From NCBI GenBank assembly GCA_964390545.1, contig CAYMJV010000079.1, positions 1 to 11,719 of the forward strand: a stretch of 11,719 bases of DNA. The letters are read 5' to 3'. The translations under genes were made by a program, and so were the position numbers. This document shows positions 1 through 5,668 of the stretch, piece by piece. How positions within the stretch are numbered: position 1 is the first letter of the stretch; the number at the start of each line of letters is the position of its first letter. The DNA is from CAYMJV01 sp964390545. Lineage in GTDB: Bacteria > Desulfobacterota > BSN033 > UBA1163. The notes under the pieces were generated by a model, which did no database searches, was not told where the DNA came from, and worked only from the letters and a program-made list of their open reading frames with translations.

Positions 1-152
1 CAGTCATAAGATATTTTCTCGATGTGCCCATCCTCGGAGAGATTCCCTATGCCCCCTTTCTGAAAAGGAAGGAGCGAATTGACGAGAGGATTAAAGCGTG
101 GGTGGAATCCCACGTGGACATGAACAGAATCCGGGCTGTTTTAGGGATATGA
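1..152 (+). CDS. C-terminal fragment of a P-loop ATPase/synthetase, dethiobiotin synthase-like (partial)
   Basis: An open frame enters from the left edge (codons in phase with base 3) and stops at TGA 150-152, giving the last 49 residues of a protein. The visible part begins VIRYFLDVPILGEIPYAPFL, followed by a charged helix and the ending VDMNRIRAVLGI. A hydrophobic strand followed by P-(I/L)-LGEIP is typical of the last strand of the BioD/CobB/CbiA group of P-loop amide and carboxyl ligases, and E. coli BioD has a very similar PLLGEIPW. I therefore favour dethiobiotin synthase (ATP-dependent ring closure in biotin synthesis), but related MinD/CbiA ATPases are possible because the Walker A region lies outside the window. 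The birA gene 4.4 kb away makes biotin plausible but proves nothing. The gene converges on the aminotransferase, with 77 bp between the stop codons. Confidence 0.5.
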   Translation, partial: VIRYFLDVPILGEIPYAPFLKRKERIDERIKAWVESHVDMNRIRAVLGI

Positions 153-186
153 CGGATCCCCGGAATGAAGAAATTCCCGAATCCCG

Positions 187-231
187 CCTCAAACCTCAAA
201 CCTCAAACCTCAAACCTCAAACCTCAAACCT
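187..231. repeat. Heptanucleotide tandem array, (CCTCAAA) x 6 plus CCT
   Basis: Six perfect head-to-tail copies of CCTCAAA occupy 187-228 and a partial CCT follows at 229-231. The array overlaps the stop codon of the leftward aminotransferase (230-232): read on that strand, TAG runs straight into GTTTGAGG repeats. Perfect short-period repeats of this kind are prone to slipped-strand copy-number change. Because it lies just after the stop codon and between two convergent genes, a change in copy number should not alter either protein. Confidence 0.95.
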
Positions 232-1423
232 ATTTTCCCTTTAGTCCGTATTTCTCCGCTACCTCTTTAAATCCCGGAAGTGACTTTTCAATTGTCTTCG
301 TTTCCACTGCATAGGCAATCCTGAAGTTACCAGGTTTCCCAAAGCCCCTACCTGGGACGACCAAGATCCGCTTGGATTGGAGTTCTTTGACAAAGGCCAC
401 ATCATCCTCAATGGGAGCTTTTGGGAAGAGGTAGAAAGCCCCTTGGGGTTTGACGACCTGATAGCCAAAGGATCTCAGGGCATTGTAAAGCAGATCGCGT
501 TTTTCCTCATATTCTCTGATCTTGATCGAATTTCTCTGGAGAGGGGCGATCAACCTTTGCATCAATGCCGGAGCATTGACAAACCCCAGCGTTCGATTGG
601 CGAAGATGATAGCAGAAATCAGTTCCCCGGTTCCTTCGCAAAGGGGACTCACAGCCACATAACCGATCCTCTCGCCAGGGAGGGAGAGATCTTTGGAATG
701 AGAAGTGATCCGGATGGTCTGGGGATAGTAATGAAAGTGGATAGGCATCTTTATCCCATCATAGACGATTCGCCTGTAGGCTTCATCGGTGATGAGATAG
801 AGGGTTCTTCCTAACTCTTTTTTCTTCCTTTTCAACATTTCCCCCAACTGTTCGAGAGATTTCTGGTCGTAAACAACCCCAGTGGGATTATTCGGAGAGT
901 TGATCAGGACGGCTTTTGTCTTTTTACCGATTGCCTTCTCAACCTCTGTGACGTTTAAGGAGAAATCCTCATTCGTCTCAACCAATCGGATCTGGCCACC
1001 GCAATTCTCAATATAAAATTTGAATTCCATAAAGTAGGGAGATGGAACGATGACCTCATCTCCATCATCCAGGATGGCTTTGAAGACTACATTCAGGCCA
1101 CCGGCTGCCCCAACGGTCATTACCACAAGGTCCTCGTTGAAAGGAAGACCTGATTCTTCCGCAAGGAACTCCGCAATGGCCTTCCTCGTTTCACTATAGC
1201 CGCTATTGGGCATATAGCGATGCATCCCGATGATGGGTTCATCTGCAAGAGCTTTAAGAGCCTTCTTCAATGAAGGGGGCGGCTCCAGGTTAGGGTTTCC
1301 GAGGGAAAAGTCGAAAACATTCTCTGCACCATGAAGCCGCTTCAACTCCTCCCCTTCCTCAAACATTCTCCTCACCCATGAAGCACCCTCTAAAACATTC
1401 TTCACCTTTTTTGAAATGACCAT
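230..1423 (-). CDS. PLP-dependent class I/II aminotransferase (aspartate aminotransferase-like)
   Basis: This 397-residue protein has the length and motif order of fold-type I aminotransferases, cytosolic enzymes that move an amino group from an amino acid to a 2-oxoacid through pyridoxal phosphate. Visible landmarks are an N-terminal substrate loop DFSLGNPNLEPP (38-49), the cofactor-stacking region PSPYF (127-131), NNPTG (178-182), TDEAY with the pyridine-nitrogen aspartate D213, the Schiff-base lysine K244 in SHSKDLSLPGERIGY, and the substrate carboxylate arginine R368 in NFRIAY. All catalytic residues are present, so it should be active. Substrate cannot be read from sequence: aspartate, alanine or aromatic amino acids are all possible. 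The ATG at 1423 is preceded on its strand by an AAAGGGG ribosome site. The gene stands alone, divergent from EF-G, with a leader rich in hairpins. Confidence 0.9.
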   Translation of the reverse strand: MVISKKVKNVLEGASWVRRMFEEGEELKRLHGAENVFDFSLGNPNLEPPPSLKKALKALADEPIIGMHRYMPNSGYSETRKAIAEFLAEESGLPFNEDLVVMTVGAAGGLNVVFKAILDDGDEVIVPSPYFMEFKFYIENCGGQIRLVETNEDFSLNVTEVEKAIGKKTKAVLINSPNNPTGVVYDQKSLEQLGEMLKRKKKELGRTLYLITDEAYRRIVYDGIKMPIHFHYYPQTIRITSHSKDLSLPGERIGYVAVSPLCEGTGELISAIIFANRTLGFVNAPALMQRLIAPLQRNSIKIREYEEKRDLLYNALRSFGYQVVKPQGAFYLFPKAPIEDDVAFVKELQSKRILVVPGRGFGKPGNFRIAYAVETKTIEKSLPGFKEVAEKYGLKGK

Positions 1424-1449
1424 CTCTATTCCCCTTTCTAGCTGAAAAA

Positions 1450-1489
1450 TTCGAAATCCCTGCCTACCGGCAGGCAGGCGAATATCGAA
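1450..1489. repeat. GC-rich palindromic repeat, copy 1
   Basis: The core at 1459-1478 is a near-perfect palindrome, CCTGCCTACCGG followed by CAGGCAGG. An outer arm TTCGA(A/T)AT extends the hairpin to 1450-1489. The same 20-bp core occurs in exact reverse complement at 8911-8930, and its first 12 bp occur again at 7543-7554. It lies in the 5' leader of the aminotransferase gene, so it would be transcribed as a stem-loop if the promoter lies upstream. No T tract follows on either strand, so it is a dispersed repeat rather than an ordinary terminator. Confidence 0.85.
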
Positions 1490-1496
1490 GCCTTTA

Positions 1497-1594
1497 CCCT
1501 GTTAAGTAATTTCACCCGAAGCTGACGATTTTATTTACCCAAGACGGATCGTGATACATCGCCCTCGAAGTTACACGAAACCTACTTAGCAGGG
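1497..1594 (+). other. 98-bp palindromic element, possible structured RNA or small mobile repeat
   Basis: The arms CCCTGTTAAGTA (1497-1508) and TACTTAGCAGGG (1583-1594) form a 12-pair stem. It is continuous on the + strand because the single non-Watson-Crick position is U-G there, whereas on the - strand it would be a C-A mismatch. That asymmetry favours a rightward RNA, if this is an RNA at all. The arms enclose 74 nt with no good ORF and a weaker inner stem CGTG/CACG. The element ends 14 nt before the first of three terminator-like hairpins. It matches no riboswitch or RNA class that I recognise. The alternative is a MITE-like repeat. Confidence 0.45.
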
Positions 1595-1608
1595 CGGGCA
1601 AATAACAA

Positions 1609-1638
1609 AAAAGCCACAGGGTTGCCCCTATGGCTTTT
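1609..1638 (-). terminator. Terminator-like hairpin H1
   Basis: AAAAGCCA (1609-1616) pairs with TGGCTTTT (1631-1638), and after one C/A mismatch AGGG pairs with CCCT around a TTGC loop. On the - strand the stem ends in a run of six T, the usual form of an intrinsic terminator. On the + strand the T residues lie inside the stem and ATATAT follows. H1 is nearly a copy of H2, so the right arm of H1 can also pair with the left arm of H2 (1647-1659). Confidence 0.7.
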
Positions 1639-1646
1639 ATATATAA

Positions 1647-1683
1647 AAAAGCCATGGGGCCTCATCAGTCACCCATGGCTTTT
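1647..1683 (-). terminator. Terminator-like hairpin H2
   Basis: AAAAGCCATGGG (1647-1658) pairs perfectly with CCCATGGCTTTT (1672-1683) around a 13-nt loop. On the - strand the stem runs into six T residues and then TATATA. Its right arm overlaps the left arm of H3, so H2 and H3 cannot form in the same RNA molecule. Its position in a gap between divergent genes leaves its client transcript unexplained. Confidence 0.7.
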
Positions 1684-1723
1684 CATTCCCATATCGGGAA
1701 TCGCCTTATGGGTGACTCTTTTT
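1667..1723 (+). terminator. Rightward terminator-like hairpin H3, mutually exclusive with H2
   Basis: AGTCACCCAT (1667-1676) pairs perfectly over 10 bp with ATGGGTGACT (1708-1717), and CTTTTT (1718-1723) follows. An inner stem ATTCCC/GGGAAT (1685-1690 with 1696-1701) closes a 5-nt loop. This is a good rho-independent terminator for a rightward RNA. Because 1672-1676 is shared with the right arm of H2, formation of one hairpin melts the other. Confidence 0.65.
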
Positions 1724-2124
1724 AAAATAAAAATAAAAGTAATAAAAAATAAACCCTTGGTCCATGATTTTTCCTTTAGATGCGATATTAAACATATTGG
1801 ATCAGGAATGTCAAGGGGGAATTTGGAGATTCCCGGAAAGGTCTAGGAATCCCTGAGAGCGAAAAGTATTTTTTCAGAGCTCTCATTTTCACCCATCCTT
1901 TGCTCCGGAATCCGTTTTTTTGACCGGCAAGCGCTCCGTAAGCCCCGCCCTAGCGGGATAGGCGGAGTCAAGGGGCACAATTAGAATGAAATTTCCTTGG
2001 CTCACATTCTGTTCGCCACTGCGTGCCCGGGAAGCCCCGCCTTGTGGGCAGGGAGCTTCAAAAGCGATGTTTCAATAAGGGCCAACCCTATGGAAAGCTT
2101 AGGGTTTGGCATGGGCGCAAAGGA
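1724..2124. other. Non-coding gap upstream of the EF-G promoter
   Basis: No convincing gene is present. An A-rich stretch (1724-1753) comes first, followed by small hairpins: GGGAAT/ATTCCC (1817-1834) and GAGAGC/GCTCTC (1855-1884). Two GC-rich hairpins follow, at 1934-1967 (CTCCG/CGGAG outer, GCC/GGC inner) and 2031-2059 (GAAGC/GCTTC with CCC/GGG and GCC/GGC). Their AAGCCCCGCC cores resemble each other and recall the palindromic repeat family seen elsewhere in the window. The last hairpin, 2081-2110, pairs GCCAACCCTA with TAGGGTTTGGC (one bulge) just before the EF-G promoter and could be an operator or a weak terminator. I see no tRNA T-loop signature here. Confidence 0.5.
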
Positions 2125-2153
2125 TTGACATTTTATGAAAATCCTTTTAGTAT
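2125..2153 (+). promoter_or_regulatory. Sigma70-type promoter for the EF-G gene
   Basis: TTGACA at 2125-2130 is a perfect -35 box. After a 17-bp spacer comes TAGTAT at 2148-2153, with five of six consensus positions. Transcription would start near 2160, about 30 nt before the EF-G ATG, giving a short leader with GAGAGAAAG as the ribosome site. The spacing and box quality make this the best promoter in the window. Confidence 0.75.
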
Positions 2154-2189
2154 TGCGAAGATACAACTCGGTTTACAATTGAGAGAAAG

Positions 2190-4229
2190 ATGGCTGGAGA
2201 GAAAAGACTCGCCCGAACGAGAAACATTGGGTTTATGGCCCATATCGATGCCGGGAAGACGACCGTCACCGAGAGGGTCCTCTACTATACGAAAAAGATC
2301 CATCGCATGGGGGCGGTCGATGACGGGACGGCTGTCATGGATTGGATGCAGCAGGAACAGGAGAGGGGGATCACCATTACCTCCGCAGTTACGACGGTGG
2401 AATGGAAGGGGAACACCCTTCATATCATTGATACTCCAGGCCACGTGGACTTTACCATCGAAGTGGAAAGGTCCCTTCGAGTGCTGGATGGAACCATTGC
2501 TATTTTCAGCGCTGTTGAAGGAGTGGAGCCTCAGTCAGAAACGGTGTGGCACCAGGCGGACAAATATAGTGTTCCTAAAATGGCCTTTGTCAATAAGATG
2601 GACCGAATCGGATCAGACTTCCTCGGAACAGTGAAGATGATCAGGGAAAGGCTGGGCGCCAATCCCTTGATCATCCAAATCCCCATTGGTGTTGAGGATG
2701 AGTTCATCGGAGTGGTCGATCTCATCAAATTGAAAGGGATCGTATGGGATGAACACAGTTTGGGGGCCGAATTCAGAGAGATCACGGTCCCCAAGGAGTT
2801 GAAGGAGGAGACTTCGACCTATCGAGCCAAGGTGATAGAATCCCTTGCCGAGTTGGATGATCCCCTGATGGAGAAGTATCTCGGTGGCGAAGAGATCACC
2901 GAATCCGAGATAAAAGCAGCTCTGAGAAGAGCGACCATCGCGATGAAAGCCGTTCCAGTTCTCTGCGGCGCAGCCCTGAGAAACCAGGGAATACAGCCCC
3001 TGATCGATGCCATCGTAGACTACCTTCCCTCCCCTCTGGATATACCACCGGTGGAAGGAAGGCATCCGGTGACAGGCGAGACGGTTCGCCGGATGGCAAA
3101 AGATGAAGAGCCCTTTACGGCCTTAGCGTTCAAGGTGATTATGGATGAGGGGAGAAAACTGGTCTATATCCGGATTTATTCAGGTCTGTTGAAAGTAGGA
3201 ATGGAGGTTTACAATCCCCGGCTGAAGAAGGGAGAGAAGATCTCAAGAATCTTTATGATGCATGCGAACCAAAGGAGTCGTGTTGAAGAGGCGAAGACCG
3301 GGGAGATTGTAGCTGTCATGGGATTGAAGGAAACCACCACAGGGGATACCATCTGCGATCGGGGCCACCCCGTTCTCCTCGAACCCATTGATTTTTATAA
3401 ACCTGTCATGTCGGTGGCTGTGGAGCCAAAGACCAACCGGGATCAGGAAAAGCTCGCCGAGTTTCTGGAGAAACTGAGCGATGAAGATCCCACCTTTCAG
3501 GTCAAATCTGAGGAGGATACGGGTCAAACGGTCATTTCCGGGATGGGAGAATTGCACTTGGATGTCCTGGTCAATCGACTCCGGACGGAATATCACCTTG
3601 ACGTCAATGTGGGAAGGCCCCAGGTTGTCTACCGGGAGACGGTGGAAAAAGAAGCAGAGGCATCGGCCAAATTCATGAAGGAGATGGATGAAGTCAAGCA
3701 TTTTGCAGAGGTCTTTCTGCGGATTGGGCCCAATGGTCGAGGCAAAGGGATTGAATTTCATACTGAAGTCCCGGAGGGGACCCTCCCTCTGGAAGGGATC
3801 CTTTCTGTGGAAGAGGGGATCCGGGAAGCTTCCACGGTGGGAGTCGTTCTCGGTTACCCCATGACAGATATTCGTGTCACCCTTTTAAAAGCCAACATCG
3901 ACTTGAATCATCCATCCCCGCTGGCGCTGAAAATTGCCTCGGCGAATGCCTTGAGGGATGGCTGCCGAAAGGCCCAGCCCGTTCTTATGGAACCGATGAT
4001 GGAGGTGAATATCATCGTTCCTGAAGAATTCATGGGTGAGGTGGTGGGTGATCTGAAGGCAAGAAAGAGTTCTGTTGAAGCCATTACCCCCAAAGGGAAG
4101 ATTACCATGATCAAAGCCGTGGTTCCCCTGACCCGGATGTTCGGATACTCTACAGACTTGAGGTCCCTGACGCAAGGTCGAGGGACCTTTACGATGCAAT
4201 TCGAACGTTATGATAAAATGATTTCTTAA
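2190..4229 (+). CDS. fusA: Translation elongation factor G-type GTPase, atypical domain IV
   Basis: This 679-residue protein is full length for EF-G, the cytosolic GTPase that drives tRNA-mRNA translocation and, with RRF, ribosome recycling. GTPase motifs are intact: P-loop AHIDAGKT (17-24), the switch region QEQERGITIT (55-64), DTPGH with the catalytic H85, and NKMD (135-138). Domain III shows ISGMGELHLDVL (449-460), and the C-terminal domain has FGYSTDLRSLTQGRGTF (651-667). Domain IV is odd. The usual glycine-rich QSGGRGQYG loop is replaced by KEMDEVKHF (497-505), and the tip loop normally reading SYHEVDSSE is NIDLNHPSP (569-577), so the conserved tip histidine (E. coli His583) aligns with D571. 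It sits alone with its own promoter, not with rpsL, rpsG or tuf, which suggests a second EF-G-like paralogue, perhaps specialised. That role is inference. Confidence 0.9.
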   Translation: MAGEKRLARTRNIGFMAHIDAGKTTVTERVLYYTKKIHRMGAVDDGTAVMDWMQQEQERGITITSAVTTVEWKGNTLHIIDTPGHVDFTIEVERSLRVLDGTIAIFSAVEGVEPQSETVWHQADKYSVPKMAFVNKMDRIGSDFLGTVKMIRERLGANPLIIQIPIGVEDEFIGVVDLIKLKGIVWDEHSLGAEFREITVPKELKEETSTYRAKVIESLAELDDPLMEKYLGGEEITESEIKAALRRATIAMKAVPVLCGAALRNQGIQPLIDAIVDYLPSPLDIPPVEGRHPVTGETVRRMAKDEEPFTALAFKVIMDEGRKLVYIRIYSGLLKVGMEVYNPRLKKGEKISRIFMMHANQRSRVEEAKTGEIVAVMGLKETTTGDTICDRGHPVLLEPIDFYKPVMSVAVEPKTNRDQEKLAEFLEKLSDEDPTFQVKSEEDTGQTVISGMGELHLDVLVNRLRTEYHLDVNVGRPQVVYRETVEKEAEASAKFMKEMDEVKHFAEVFLRIGPNGRGKGIEFHTEVPEGTLPLEGILSVEEGIREASTVGVVLGYPMTDIRVTLLKANIDLNHPSPLALKIASANALRDGCRKAQPVLMEPMMEVNIIVPEEFMGEVVGDLKARKSSVEAITPKGKITMIKAVVPLTRMFGYSTDLRSLTQGRGTFTMQFERYDKMIS

Positions 4230-4232
4230 TCG

Positions 4233-4279
4233 CCTTCCCCCCTTTGGTAAAGTCGGTACGACTCGAAATGGAGGGAAGG
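4233..4279 (+). terminator. Weak hairpin after the EF-G gene
   Basis: CCTTCCC (4233-4239) pairs with GGGAAGG (4273-4279) four bases after the EF-G stop codon, around a long loop. No T tract follows, so this is only a possible terminator or mRNA 3'-end structure. It does not overlap the inverted-repeat element that starts at 4299. Confidence 0.3.
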
Positions 4280-4298
4280 TGTGAAATCATTGGAATTT

Positions 4299-4462
4299 AG
4301 GTCGGGCAAGAATATCTTCAAAGTTTTACAATTGCGATCATTTGGCAGGGCAAAGGTAACGGGACCCTGTCAGTAGTCAAAACGCATTGAATTCCCTTCG
4401 CCGCGAGTAGTTGGAGCAAAAAGGTAACGCTGTAAAACTTTTCCGACACTCCTGCCCGACCT
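4299..4462. mobile_element. 164-bp MITE-like element with 32-bp terminal inverted repeats
   Basis: The ends are inverted copies of each other: 4299-4330 (starting AGGTCGGGCA, ending AAAGTTTTACA) matches the reverse complement of 4431-4462 at 26 of 32 positions, with perfect blocks of 10 bp outside and 11 bp inside. The 100-bp interior has no ORF and contains two direct copies of AAAGGTAAC (4352-4360 and 4420-4428). This is the architecture of a non-autonomous miniature inverted-repeat element or an IS remnant. I see no convincing target-site duplication at the flanks, and no transposase gene lies in the window. It ends about 55 bp before birA and occupies most of the EF-G/birA gap. Confidence 0.65.
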
Positions 4463-4517
4463 CTTTACGAAAAATTGTTCCATGGCCTTAGCGGGTTGGG
4501 AGGATTATGAAGGACCA

Positions 4518-5510
4518 ATGGTGGACGAAGAAATCCTCCGCCTCCTGAAAGATCATTCTCCAGGATTCCTCTCGGGAGAGGAGATCAGCCGTCGACTGAA
4601 GGTGACTCGGGCAGCGATCTGGAAAAGGGTGAGACATCTGAGGGCCTTGGGGTATGAGATTGAAGCTTCGACACGGACCGGATATCGATTGATTCGATCT
4701 CCAGACCTGCTCACTCCTTCTGAAGTGAGACCCCTCCTCAGGACGAAATGGATGGGAAGGAGCATCCACCATTTTCATGCCATGGATTCGACGAACTCAA
4801 TGGCTTATCAGTTGGCCCTCCAGGGTGCTGAAGAGGGAGAGATCGTCGTTGCAGAATCTCAGAAGAAAGGGAGAGGAAGGCTGGGGAGGAAATGGTTCTC
4901 CCCGCCATTAACCAACCTCTATCTTTCCATCATTCTTCGCCCAGAGATTCCTCCTCAACAGGCCTCCCTCATGACTTTGATGGCAGCGGTGGCCACGGCA
5001 GATGCCATCCATAAATTTTCAGGGCTTCAGCCCATGATCAAATGGCCCAATGATATCCTTTTGAAAAATCGAAAAGTGGCAGGGCTTCTGAATGAGATCC
5101 ATTCGGAGATGGATCGGATCCATTTCGTTGTTCTGGGCATTGGGGTTAACCTCAATATGGATGAGAAAATGTTTTCAAAAGAGATCCGGAGCCTCGCGAC
5201 CTCATTAAAGAGAGAGATGGGGCAATCCGTTTCAAGAAAGGCCTTCCTTCAGACCCTGTTGGAGGAATTGGAAATCTGGTATGAAACTTTCTTAAAAGAG
5301 GGTGCGCCTCCTATTTTGCAAGCATGGAGAGATAAGGCCCAGATCCATGGAAGACCTGTAAAAGTGACCTCCTTCGGGGAGATTCTGTCAGGTACGGCCA
5401 TCGATGTTGATAACGATGGAGCGTTGATTTTAGAGACAAAGGCGGGAGAACGGAAGAGAGTTGTGGCAGGAGATGTGGAATACAAGAGTTCAAATCGAAG
5501 CACCAAATAA
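4518..5510 (+). CDS. birA: Bifunctional biotin-protein ligase / biotin-responsive repressor BirA
   Basis: This 330-residue protein joins biotin to a carrier lysine on biotin-dependent carboxylases via biotinyl-AMP. Residues 1-62 form a winged helix-turn-helix (EEISRRLKVTRAAIWKRVRHL, then the wing RTGYRL), the DNA-binding module of Group II BirA proteins that also repress biotin genes. The catalytic domain shows DSTN (90-93), the biotinyl-AMP loop GRGRLGRKW (118-126), KWPND with K175, and GIGVNLN (207-213). A C-terminal SH3-like domain covers about 277-320. I chose ATG 4518, four bases after AAGGA. GTG 4521 has better spacing, and the upstream ATG 4482 lacks a ribosome site. The last residues (NRSTK) are encoded inside an AT-rich repeat. 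No BirA operator was recognised. coaX follows after 158 bp, a pairing common in bacteria. Confidence 0.93.
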   Translation: MVDEEILRLLKDHSPGFLSGEEISRRLKVTRAAIWKRVRHLRALGYEIEASTRTGYRLIRSPDLLTPSEVRPLLRTKWMGRSIHHFHAMDSTNSMAYQLALQGAEEGEIVVAESQKKGRGRLGRKWFSPPLTNLYLSIILRPEIPPQQASLMTLMAAVATADAIHKFSGLQPMIKWPNDILLKNRKVAGLLNEIHSEMDRIHFVVLGIGVNLNMDEKMFSKEIRSLATSLKREMGQSVSRKAFLQTLLEELEIWYETFLKEGAPPILQAWRDKAQIHGRPVKVTSFGEILSGTAIDVDNDGALILETKAGERKRVVAGDVEYKSSNRSTK

Positions 5511-5628
5511 CAAGCACCAAATTACAAATAATTTCCAATCGCCCAAATTCGAAATCTCAAGGGTTATCTAGGTCATTTGGAATTGGTGCTTGGAATTTAT
5601 TTGGGATTTGTAATTTGTGATTTGGAAT
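5498..5628. repeat. AT-rich inverted repeat between birA and coaX
   Basis: Perfect inverted pairs include CAAATTACAAAT (5518-5529) with ATTTGTAATTTG (5606-5617) and CAAGCACCAA (5511-5520) with TTGGTGCTTG (5583-5592). Several near copies of AAGCACCAAAT and TTTGGAATT run along each arm, giving an imperfect long palindrome with internal direct repeats. The two pairings overlap at 5518-5520, so not all pairs can form together. The left arm begins inside the final codons of birA. It looks like a dispersed, low-complexity repeat rather than a regulatory site, and no T-tract terminator is formed. Confidence 0.8.
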
Positions 5629-5668
5629 TTTGATTATGAGACCTGGGCTTATTCAGGAAGGGGGACAT

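Noticed and set aside
187..231. CRISPR-like or satellite array.
   Set aside because: The units are 7 bp with no spacers, so this is a simple tandem repeat.
377..814. 145-codon + strand frame opposite the aminotransferase.
   Set aside because: It lies antisense to a gene with all catalytic motifs intact. No ribosome site or recognisable domain.
1521..1581. Possible hammerhead ribozyme: CTGACGA (1522-1528) and GAAA (1577-1580) on the + strand; also CTGATGAG on the - strand near 1661-1668.
   Set aside because: The sequences just after CTGACGA and just before GAAA cannot form stem II, and stem III has mismatches next to the core. The - strand copy has no matching GAAA. Chance matches to short motifs.
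1622..1846. 74-codon + strand open frame.
   Set aside because: It starts inside hairpin H1 and runs through H2 and H3 and an A-rich tract. It has no ribosome site and no family-like sequence.
1424..2189. tRNA or other known small RNA in the large divergent gap.
   Set aside because: No GTTCRANNC T-loop signature with matching acceptor arms on either strand, and no SRP, 6S or riboswitch consensus that I could recognise. A covariance-model search would settle this.
2023..2634. 203-codon + strand open frame overlapping EF-G.
   Set aside because: It is a shadow of the EF-G frame, begins in an intergenic GC hairpin and has a composition unlike a protein.
4482..4517. Longer BirA start at ATG 4482.
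   Set aside because: No ribosome site lies before it, whereas AAGGA precedes ATG 4518/GTG 4521, and the winged helix begins right after that start.
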